From: JALYLC01 sp035696365
GTDB lineage: Bacteria > Actinomycetota > Thermoleophilia > Gaiellales > JALYLC01
Length of the DNA stretch: 32,785 bases
NCBI GenBank assembly: GCA_035696365.1
Contig: DASRQS010000070.1
Coordinates: 1 to 32,785 of the forward strand
Direction of reading: 5' to 3'
The notes under the pieces were generated by a model. It saw only the letters and a list, made by a program, of their open reading frames with translations. It did not search any database and had not been told where the DNA came from. Both the position numbers and the translations under genes were made by a program. Of the stretch, positions 22,794 through 29,162 are shown piece after piece. Position 1 is the first letter of the stretch, and the number at the start of each line of letters is the position of its first letter.

Positions 22794-22801
22794 GACGGCC
22801 A

Positions 22802-24127
22802 ATGGATTCGCGCGCCAGCAGGAGACGCGGCCGGCGCGCGATGGTGATCGCCGCGGTCGTGGTGGTCGGAGGCTGCGGCCTGCTCGGCTACGCGTTGCGC
22901 TCACCGGAGAACGTGCACCGCGGCACCGTCTCCTACTTCGCGCCCACGCAGGACGCCAGCTCCGATCCCGAGGTCGTCAAGGGCGTGAAGGCTCACACGG
23001 CCGTCGCGTGGGCCGGCTGGGGGTTCGACGCGGCGCACCACCGGCAGAACCCGCAGGCCCAGCAGCGGCCGCCGTTCACGCAGGTCTGGGGCGCCGGTCT
23101 CGACTCGCTCGCGGAGTTCCCGCCGGTCGCCGACGACGGCGGCGTCTACATCGAGACCGCGAAGGGCCGCGTGATCGCGCTCAACCCGAAGACGGGCAAG
23201 CGCCGCTGGACGCGCGGGGTCCCTCCCCCGCTCGCGACGAGTCCGGCACTCGACAAGCGGCGCCTGTACGTCTCGTCGCTGGGAGGCGTGGTGGTCGGGC
23301 TGCGGCGGAGCGACGGCACGCGGCTGTGGCGCTACCGGGTCGGGGCGCGAACGGAATCCTCGCCGCTGCTCGTGGGCGACACGCTCTACTTCGGCGCCGA
23401 GGACGGCACCCTCACGGCGCTCAACTCGAAGAACGGCCATCGCCGCTGGCGCATCAAGGTCGGCGGGGCCGTCAAGGGCTCCCCCGCCTACAGCGGCGGC
23501 CTGCTCGTGGTTGGCTCCTACGACGGTAACGTCTACGGCTTCAACGCCCGCACCGGCACGCGGCACTGGCGCACCTCCGGCCTCGGCCGTTATGGCGGGC
23601 TGCAGCAGGGTCACTTCTACTCGACGCCGACGATCGCCTACGGGCGCGTGTACATCGGCTCGACCGACGGCCGCGTGTACTCCCTGGTCGCATCCACGGG
23701 CAAGATCGCCTGGACGGCGCAGACTGGCGGCTACGTCTACGCCGGGCCGGCCGTCGTGCACCAACTGGTGCTGATCGGCTCCTACGACCACAAGTTCTAC
23801 GCTTACAACGCGCGTACGGGCACGAAGCGCTGGAGCTTCGACGCCAAGGCGCGCATCTCCGGCTCGGCCAGCGTCGTCAACGACATCGTCTACTTCTCGA
23901 CGTTCGGCAACGGCACGTTCGGCCTCTCGGTGAACAACGGCCACCAGGTCTGGCGGCGCATCGAGGGCCGCTACTCGCCGGTGGTCGCGACGCGCGACGC
24001 CTTCTACTTCATCGGCTACAGCACGCTGCGGCGGCTACGGTCGCGCAACCATCCGGCCGGGCTCTTCCTGCGCTCCGACGGCTCCGTCATCGCACGCGGT
24101 GGGCACGCCGCCCGACGCCGCCGCTGA
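22802..24127 (+). CDS. Membrane-anchored PQQ-like beta-propeller protein
   Basis: 441 aa. A basic N-terminus (SRASRRRGRRA) and hydrophobic segment AMVIAAVVVVGGCGLLGYAL (residues 14-33) form a signal anchor; GGC could serve as a loose lipobox. The rest is eight blades of the PQQ/BamB type: repeats such as GRVIALNPKTGKRRW, GTLTALNSKNGHRRW, GNVYGFNARTGTRHW, GRVYSLVASTGKIAW and KFYAYNARTGTKRW, each preceded by an SPxxxxxxVYxG strand. There are no dehydrogenase catalytic residues, so it is more likely a scaffold or binding protein on the outer face of the membrane than a quinoprotein enzyme. Blade-to-blade similarity is high. The basic C-terminus overlaps the 3' end of a convergent gene by 93 nt. 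Confidence 0.85.
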   Translation: MDSRASRRRGRRAMVIAAVVVVGGCGLLGYALRSPENVHRGTVSYFAPTQDASSDPEVVKGVKAHTAVAWAGWGFDAAHHRQNPQAQQRPPFTQVWGAGLDSLAEFPPVADDGGVYIETAKGRVIALNPKTGKRRWTRGVPPPLATSPALDKRRLYVSSLGGVVVGLRRSDGTRLWRYRVGARTESSPLLVGDTLYFGAEDGTLTALNSKNGHRRWRIKVGGAVKGSPAYSGGLLVVGSYDGNVYGFNARTGTRHWRTSGLGRYGGLQQGHFYSTPTIAYGRVYIGSTDGRVYSLVASTGKIAWTAQTGGYVYAGPAVVHQLVLIGSYDHKFYAYNARTGTKRWSFDAKARISGSASVVNDIVYFSTFGNGTFGLSVNNGHQVWRRIEGRYSPVVATRDAFYFIGYSTLRRLRSRNHPAGLFLRSDGSVIARGGHAARRRR

Positions 24128-24499
24128 GTCGTCGCCTCTCGGCAGCTCGTCGCGCGGAGCGGCTAGCCCCCGGAAGAGCATCTCGCCGAGCGCCTCGCGC
24201 ACCGTCCGGCGCGTGCGCACGACATCGCCCTCGCGCGTCAGCACCTCGTCCCACCAGGCATCGAACAGCGCGGGCACCTGCACGGCTGCGACCGAGCGCC
24301 GCATCAGGCTCTCGCCGCGCTCCAGCCCGAGCTCCCACGCCGCGAGCGACAGCAGGCACCCCGAGCCGTCGTCGACACTCCCCCAGCCGCCGCCCTCGAG
24401 CTCGACCTCGCCACGCTCGAGTGCCCGCGCCAGCGCCTGGCGCGTCTCGGGATCGAGCCCGTCCAGAGCCCGCGCGAGTGCATCTTCACTGGAGCCCAC
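24035..24499 (-). CDS. Conserved-looking protein of unknown function
   Basis: 154 aa, not recognised. The first 115 residues look like a compact mostly helical soluble domain (LDPETRQALARALERGEVEL, CLLSLAAWELGL, RRSVAAVQVPALFDAWWDEV, VREALGEMLFRGLA); the last 35 are Gly/Pro/Asp-rich. Support for it being real: strong GC at codon third positions over the N-terminal part, and a TAGCAT box 6 nt before GTG 24499 matching the leaderless pattern. The 3' 93 nt overlap the end of the beta-propeller gene tail to tail, so one of the two stop positions may be a late extension. Confidence 0.6.
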   Translation of the reverse strand: MGSSEDALARALDGLDPETRQALARALERGEVELEGGGWGSVDDGSGCLLSLAAWELGLERGESLMRRSVAAVQVPALFDAWWDEVLTREGDVVRTRRTVREALGEMLFRGLAAPRDELPRGDDSAAASGGVPTACDDGAVGAQEEPGRMVARP

Positions 24500-24505
24500 G
24501 ACAGC

Positions 24506-24537
24506 ATGCTACCGCGGGGTGCGCCCCGTCGTAGGAT
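24506..24537. promoter_or_regulatory. Back-to-back overlapping leaderless promoters
   Basis: TAGCAT (24506-24511, minus) ends 6 nt before GTG 24499; TAGGAT (24532-24537, plus) ends 6 nt before GTG 24544. The -35 position of each would fall on or beside the -10 of the other, so one polymerase should exclude the other. Confidence 0.45.
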
Positions 24538-24543
24538 GCACCC

Positions 24544-24774
24544 GTGGCCACGCCACGCCTGCTCCCGCTGATGTCGCCGCGTGGTGCGCTCGCACTCGGT
24601 ACGTGCGGCTTTGCGCTCGAGGTCATCCTCCTCACGCCCTGGGTCGACCACCTCACGGAAAGCAACGCCACCGTGCACTTCACCCAGCACGGCCTGATCT
24701 TCCTCGGCGGCATCCTGATGGGCTGGGCGCTGCGCGATCTGCGTCTCACGACGCTGATCAACGCGCGGCGCTGA
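24544..24774 (+). CDS. Small two-helix membrane protein
   Basis: 76 aa, unknown function. Two predicted membrane helices: ALALGTCGFALEVILLTPWV (about 14-33) and FTQHGLIFLGGILMGWALRD (about 46-65), joined by a short polar loop with His/Glu/Asn (DHLTESNATVH). It starts with GTG behind a TAGGAT box at 6 nt and is followed after 8 nt by a five-helix membrane protein on the same strand. The pair sits beside the cytochrome oxidase genes, so a respiratory link is possible. Confidence 0.65.
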   Translation: MATPRLLPLMSPRGALALGTCGFALEVILLTPWVDHLTESNATVHFTQHGLIFLGGILMGWALRDLRLTTLINARR

Positions 24775-24782
24775 GAGCGCCG

Positions 24783-25394
24783 ATGGAATTCGTCCTCCTC
24801 CACATCCCCCACATCATCCCGGCGTTCGTGGCGATGGGATTCCTGGGCCGCTTCGCCGCGGTGATGGCCGATCAGCCACCCGCCGAGTTCAGCGACGCGC
24901 AGATCGAGGAGTGGCGTCGTGTGCGAGTCGAGCGCGCACGTGCCCGGCGCGTGCGCCTGACGAGCGCGCGCCTGGGGCTCCTGTCGCTGCCGCTCCTGAT
25001 CATGGCGGTCTCGACGGGCCTCTGGCTCTACACCATCGCGTTGCGGAACGATCGCCCGTCGTCGACGGCCATCTGGCTGCACGTCATCTCCAGCGTCCTC
25101 GCGCTCGCGCTCGTCACCTACAAGGTGGCCGAGTCGGGCCGTGCCCGCCTTTCGCGCGGCCTCGACCCTGCGCGCTTCCTGACGGACGGGCTCTCGCTGC
25201 TCCTGGCGGCGCTGGCCGTACCGCTGCTCCTCACCGGCGTCGCGCTGCTCTTCTTCCCGGGCTCCGACTCGGCGACCGCCTACGCGCACCTGATCGGCAG
25301 CGCCTGGTGGATGGCGCTCTTCGGCGTCCACCTGATGCGCTACCTCGGCCGCTCGCTGGACGCGGCCTTCCGCGACCGCGCCGCCCCCGACTGA
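24783..25394 (+). CDS. Five-helix membrane protein, possible b-type heme protein
   Basis: 203 aa, not recognised with certainty. Helices: LLHIPHIIPAFVAMGFLGRF, LGLLSLPLLIMAVSTGLWLY, IWLHVISSVLALALVTYKVA, LSLLLAALAVPLLLTGVALL and YAHLIGSAWWMALFGVHLMR. The last helix has two His separated by 13 residues (HX13H), a spacing seen in bis-His b-type cytochromes, and helix 3 adds a His near its start. Heme binding is therefore a reasonable guess, not more. ATG 24783 follows the small membrane gene by 8 nt without an obvious ribosome site. Convergent with ctaE. Confidence 0.75.
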   Translation: MEFVLLHIPHIIPAFVAMGFLGRFAAVMADQPPAEFSDAQIEEWRRVRVERARARRVRLTSARLGLLSLPLLIMAVSTGLWLYTIALRNDRPSSTAIWLHVISSVLALALVTYKVAESGRARLSRGLDPARFLTDGLSLLLAALAVPLLLTGVALLFFPGSDSATAYAHLIGSAWWMALFGVHLMRYLGRSLDAAFRDRAAPD

Positions 25395-25403
25395 CGCCCC
25401 GCC

Positions 25404-25421
25404 GCGCCGTTACAGCGGCGC
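25404..25421. terminator. Possible hairpin at convergent gene ends
   Basis: GCGCCG-TTACAG-CGGCGC forms a 6-bp GC stem over the ctaE stop codon, 10 nt after the five-helix gene ends. There is no T-run, so a terminator role is weakly supported. Confidence 0.25.
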
Positions 25422-26048
25422 ACGAGCGCCGTTGGAGAGCAGGTAGACGAGCGTGTAGAGGATCACCCAGACGACGTCGACGAAGTGCCAGTAGATGCCG
25501 GAGAGCTCGACGCCCATGTGCTTCTCCGGTGAGTAGTGCCCGCGCAGGGTGCGCACGAGCGCCGTGGCAAGCAGGATCGCGCCGACCAGGACGTGGATGC
25601 CGTGCAGGCCGGTGAGCGCGAAGAACACGCTCGCGAACGCGCCGTGCTCGGGCGTGAAGCCCTCGACGTGCAGCAGGGCGTACTCGCGGATCTGCAGGCC
25701 CAGGAACGTGAGGCCCATGATGAGCGTGAACAGCAGGCCGAGCGTGAGCCCGCGCCGATTGCCGCGCTTGATCGAGACCAGCGCCCAGTGCATCGTGAAC
25801 GACGAGGAGACCAGGATGGCGGTGTTGATGCCCGTGGAGTCCACCGGCATCTCGAACGGCTCGGGCGGGTAGACCGGGTAGTTCGTGTAACGCACGTAGA
25901 AGAACGCCGTGAAGAACGCGCCGAAGAGCATGATCTCGGACGCGAGCGCCACGATCAGGCCCACCATCACGCGGTCGAGATGACCGACGGTGCCGTAGCC
26001 GGGCGGCGGTCCCGGCCCGTGGCCGGGTGTCTCGGCGTGTGCGCTCAT
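25410..26048 (-). CDS. ctaE: Cytochrome c oxidase subunit III
   Basis: 212 aa, the short actinobacterial/caa3 form with five predicted helices. Signature segments: VALASEIMLFGAFFTAFFYV (with the conserved Glu), NTAILVSSSFTMHWAL, FFALTGLHGIHVLVGAILL and IYWHFVDVVWVILYTLVYL. It stabilises subunit I and its proton uptake path in the membrane. It follows ctaD by 7 nt on the same strand and closes the ctaC-ctaD-ctaE operon. Its N-terminus is His/Pro/Gly-rich (HAETPGHGPGPPPGYG), as often seen in this class. Confidence 0.95.
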   Translation of the reverse strand: MSAHAETPGHGPGPPPGYGTVGHLDRVMVGLIVALASEIMLFGAFFTAFFYVRYTNYPVYPPEPFEMPVDSTGINTAILVSSSFTMHWALVSIKRGNRRGLTLGLLFTLIMGLTFLGLQIREYALLHVEGFTPEHGAFASVFFALTGLHGIHVLVGAILLATALVRTLRGHYSPEKHMGVELSGIYWHFVDVVWVILYTLVYLLSNGARAPL

Positions 26049-26055
26049 GCCGGCC

Positions 26056-27975
26056 TCAATGGTGTGCCGCCGTCACCGGCGCCTCGTCGAAGACCACGTG
26101 CCTCGCACCCGGCTGGCCGTAGTTGTAGGGACCGCCGACCACGCGCGGAGCACCGTCGAAGTTGAAGATCGGGGGCGGCGAGGAGACCTGCCACTCGATC
26201 GTGAGAGCGCGCCACGGGTTGTCAGGGGCGGGCTCGCCACGCCACCACGAGACGATCGCGTTGTAGACGAAGATCAGGGTGGCGGCTCCGAGCACGAAGG
26301 CCATCAGGCTGATGAAGAGGTTCCAGTTGGCGAACTTCTCGTCGTAGGTCCAGACGCGCCGTCGCATGCCCAGCATGCCCAGGTAGTGCTGCGGGAAGAA
26401 GGTCGCGTTGAACGAGATGAACGTCAGCCAGAAGTGCCATTTGCCGAGCCTCTCGTTGTACATCTTGCCCGTGATCTTCGGGAACCAGAAGTAGAGCCCG
26501 GCAAAGATCGTGAAGACTGACCCTCCGAACAGCACGTAGTGGATGTGCGCGACCACGAAGTACGTGTCCGAGACCTGGATGTCGATCGGCAGCACGGCCA
26601 GCCAGATACCCGAGAGGCCGCCGATCACGAACGTGAACAGGAAGCCCATCGCCCAGAGCATCGGCGTCGCCAGGTTGATGACGCCGTTGTAGAGCGTCGC
26701 CACCCACGAGAAGATCTTGATCCCCGTGGGCACCGCGATCAGCATCGTCGTGATCATCATGGGCACGCGCAACCACGGCTGCAGCCCGGCCACGAACATG
26801 TGGTGTGCCCAGACCGAGAAGCCGAGCACGCCGATCGAGACGGTTGAGAACGCCAGCGCGCGGTAGCCGAAGATGGGTTTCCTCGCCATCACGGATATGA
26901 CTTCGCTGATGATGCCGAACCCTGGCAGCATCATGATGTAGACGGCCGGGTGTGAGTAGAACCAGAAGATGTGCTGGTACATGATCGTGGACCCGCCGCC
27001 GGCCACGTCGAAGAACTTGGTGTGCAGGACGCGGTCGAACATGACCATGAACTGCGAGGCCGCGATGAACGGCGTGCCGAGCACGACGAGCGCCGAGGTC
27101 GTGAGGTTGGCCCAGACCAGCAGCGGCATGCGCGAGAGCGTCAGACCGGGCGCGCGCATGGTCAGGATCGTGACGATGAAGTTGACCGCCGTCAGGATCG
27201 ATGAGGTGCCCGCGAACTGCACCCCCATGTTGAAGAACGTGCCCTGGTCGGTCGGGTCGTGCGTGGAGAGCGTGGCGTAGCCCGTCCAGCCGGTGTTGAA
27301 CCCGCCCCAGATCAGGCTCGCGACCATGATGAACCCGGCCGTCGGCAGCATCCAGAAGGACAGCGCGTTGAGTCGTGGGAAGGCCATGTCCTCGGCCCCG
27401 AGCATCAGCGGCACGATGAAGTTCGCGATGCCCGCGAAGGCCGGGATGATGAACAGGAAGATCATGATCGACGCGTGCGTCGAGATCAGCCCGTTGTAGG
27501 CATCGCGCGTGAAGTACGTGTTGGTCGGCGATGCCAGCTGGGCCCGGAAGGCCTCCGCGAGCATGCCCCCGATCAGGAAGAACGCGAAGGTCGTGACCAG
27601 GTACTGGATGCCGATGACCTTGTGGTCGGTGTTGACCTTGAAGTAGTCGCGCCAGCTGTACGCACCGTGGTCGGCGTGCCCCTCGGGCAGCGGCGAGCCG
27701 ACGATGTACTTCGCCCAGTAGTCGAAACAGCCGATCCCGCTGATGAAGCCCAGCGGCGTCACGATCATGAGGGCGGCCGACATGACCTGGTACTGCCAGA
27801 ACGGCCAGCCGACGGCGATGCGCACGAGCCCTGGGATCAGGATCGCCATCACCGCGGCGATGAGCGTCCAGATCAGGGCACGCCACCAGCCGGGCCGCGT
27901 CAAGATGCTGCCGCCCCCGCCAGGATGTCCGTAGGACGGCGTGTGCGTGTCGGCAGGAGAGGTGACGACGCTCAC
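26056..27975 (-). CDS. ctaD: Cytochrome c oxidase subunit I (A2-type heme-copper oxidase)
   Basis: 639 aa. Catalytic subunit reducing O2 to water while pumping protons. Low-spin heme His in STHASIMIF, CuB ligands in WAHHMFVAGL, heme ligands in VAHIHYVLFGG, and the K-channel Lys in PTGIKIFSW. The helix VI motif is FWFYSHPAVYIMMLPGFG (Y340-S341-H342-P343-A344): the Glu of A1 enzymes (GHPEVY) is absent and Tyr-Ser takes its place, the defining mark of A2 oxidases such as that of Rhodothermus marinus. GTG start overlaps the ctaC stop by 4 nt. The length exceeds the core (about 540) because of extra N- and C-terminal segments, common in actinobacteria. Confidence 0.97.
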   Translation of the reverse strand: MSVVTSPADTHTPSYGHPGGGGSILTRPGWWRALIWTLIAAVMAILIPGLVRIAVGWPFWQYQVMSAALMIVTPLGFISGIGCFDYWAKYIVGSPLPEGHADHGAYSWRDYFKVNTDHKVIGIQYLVTTFAFFLIGGMLAEAFRAQLASPTNTYFTRDAYNGLISTHASIMIFLFIIPAFAGIANFIVPLMLGAEDMAFPRLNALSFWMLPTAGFIMVASLIWGGFNTGWTGYATLSTHDPTDQGTFFNMGVQFAGTSSILTAVNFIVTILTMRAPGLTLSRMPLLVWANLTTSALVVLGTPFIAASQFMVMFDRVLHTKFFDVAGGGSTIMYQHIFWFYSHPAVYIMMLPGFGIISEVISVMARKPIFGYRALAFSTVSIGVLGFSVWAHHMFVAGLQPWLRVPMMITTMLIAVPTGIKIFSWVATLYNGVINLATPMLWAMGFLFTFVIGGLSGIWLAVLPIDIQVSDTYFVVAHIHYVLFGGSVFTIFAGLYFWFPKITGKMYNERLGKWHFWLTFISFNATFFPQHYLGMLGMRRRVWTYDEKFANWNLFISLMAFVLGAATLIFVYNAIVSWWRGEPAPDNPWRALTIEWQVSSPPPIFNFDGAPRVVGGPYNYGQPGARHVVFDEAPVTAAHH

Positions 27976-29060
27976 GGCGAACCCCCCTTCGCGAGATAGG
28001 CGACCAGATCGTCGACCTGCTTCGGGCTCAGGCTGGAGCCGAACGTCTGCGGCATGATGTTCGGCGCGTAGCCCTTGGCGATGTAGGCGTCCGGTTTGAC
28101 GATCGACTCCTTGATGAACTCCGCGAGGGTCTTGGCCTTGGTCTTACCCGTCTGCTTCGCCCGCGTGAAATCCTGGTTCACGTCATCGAGCGAGGGGCCG
28201 GTCGTGCCGCCCGAGTGGGCCGGCGTGAAGGTGTGGCAGCCGCTGCACCCGGCGCTGTTGAAGACGGCCAGCCCCGGCGTCTTGGTGGCCAGCGCCTTGG
28301 CCTTGGCGGCGTCGGCCTTGGCGCCCGTAAGCCACTTGTCGAAGTCGGCCTGCGAGAGCACGTGGATGTTCTTGAAGTGCATCTCGCCGTGGCCGGATCC
28401 GCACAGCTCGGTGCACTGCACCTCGTAGGTGCCGATCCTCGTGGGCTTGACATAGGTGGTGCCGACGGTCTTGCCGACGACGCCCGGCGTGGCGTCCTGC
28501 TTGACCCCCCACTGCGGCACCCAGAAGCCGTGGATGACCTCGAGGTTCTTCGTGCCCGGCGTGAAGAGCGGCGTGATCATGTGCAAGACGATCGTCTGGC
28601 CGACCGGGACGTAGAGCCCGTCGTTGCGGATGAAGCCGCCGTCGCTGTCGTAGCGGTACACGAACGAGAAGCTGTAGCCGATGACCGTGATGACGCGGCT
28701 GTTGGACGCGTGCGCCTCGTTGTCGTCCAGCGTCTTGGCGCCCCAGACCGCGAAGAACAGCACGACCAGGAGCGCGGCACCCGTCCAGCTGAGCTCGAGC
28801 AGCGTGTTGCCGTGCGTCGGGTCGCCGTCGCGCATGTCGGCGGGCCCCCGTCGACGGAACTTCCAGAGCGAGTAGGCCATCGCAACCAGGACGATCGCGA
28901 AGATCACGAACGAGACGTAGGTGATCGCGATGAAGAGCGGGTAGTTGTTCTTGGCCTGCTGCGATCCCTCGGTCGGGAACCACGGCACTGCGATGAACGC
29001 AGCCGACAGGATGATGCCCAGCACCACCCCGACAGCCACGAACTGCGCGATGCGTTTCAT
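27972..29060 (-). CDS. ctaC: Cytochrome c oxidase subunit II with fused cytochrome c domain (caa3 type)
   Basis: 362 aa. Two N-terminal helices (FVAVGVVLGIILSAAFIAV and FIAITYVSFVIFAIVLVAMA), then a periplasm-side cupredoxin domain with the CuA site: the first His in VIHGFWVPQ and CTELCGSGHGEM (CxxxCxxxHxxM). A C-terminal class I cytochrome c domain follows: GCSGCH, with Met ligand in NIMPQTFG. So electrons can pass from the fused heme c to CuA. In the aromatic patch that receives electrons, the usual QWxWxF appears as YSFSFVYRY, Trp being replaced by Phe. ATG 29060 has a purine-rich GGGAAGAG upstream. First gene of the oxidase operon, divergent from the protease gene. Confidence 0.96.
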   Translation of the reverse strand: MKRIAQFVAVGVVLGIILSAAFIAVPWFPTEGSQQAKNNYPLFIAITYVSFVIFAIVLVAMAYSLWKFRRRGPADMRDGDPTHGNTLLELSWTGAALLVVLFFAVWGAKTLDDNEAHASNSRVITVIGYSFSFVYRYDSDGGFIRNDGLYVPVGQTIVLHMITPLFTPGTKNLEVIHGFWVPQWGVKQDATPGVVGKTVGTTYVKPTRIGTYEVQCTELCGSGHGEMHFKNIHVLSQADFDKWLTGAKADAAKAKALATKTPGLAVFNSAGCSGCHTFTPAHSGGTTGPSLDDVNQDFTRAKQTGKTKAKTLAEFIKESIVKPDAYIAKGYAPNIMPQTFGSSLSPKQVDDLVAYLAKGGSP

Positions 29061-29149
29061 CGCTCTTCCCGGACCTGCTGCACGACGAAGATCCTATACC
29101 CACGAGCGCGTGCCGCGCGCGCCGATCCCGCGACGTTTGTGCGCTTCGC

Positions 29150-29155
29150 TACGGT
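29150..29155 (+). promoter_or_regulatory. -10 box TACGGT for leaderless protease gene
   Basis: TACGGT fits TANNNT and ends 7 nt before ATG 29163, without a ribosome site in between. Divergent from ctaC. Confidence 0.45.
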
Positions 29156-29162
29156 ACCCCCG

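Larger units (their letters stand above)
22340..22801. other. 462-nt gene-free region between divergent genes
   Basis: The only gap above 300 nt. It holds, left to right: the ribosome site of the flavoprotein gene, a putative promoter and palindrome (22379-22410), two tandem hairpins (22533-22567 and 22578-22620), about 170 nt without visible structure, and a -10 box for the beta-propeller gene. No open frame in it reads like a protein. Neither hairpin can terminate the flanking genes, which both start here. Confidence 0.7.

Noticed and set aside
26222..27886. 554-codon alternative frame within ctaD
   Set aside because: Frame-shifted reading of the oxidase subunit I gene, without membrane helices or motifs.
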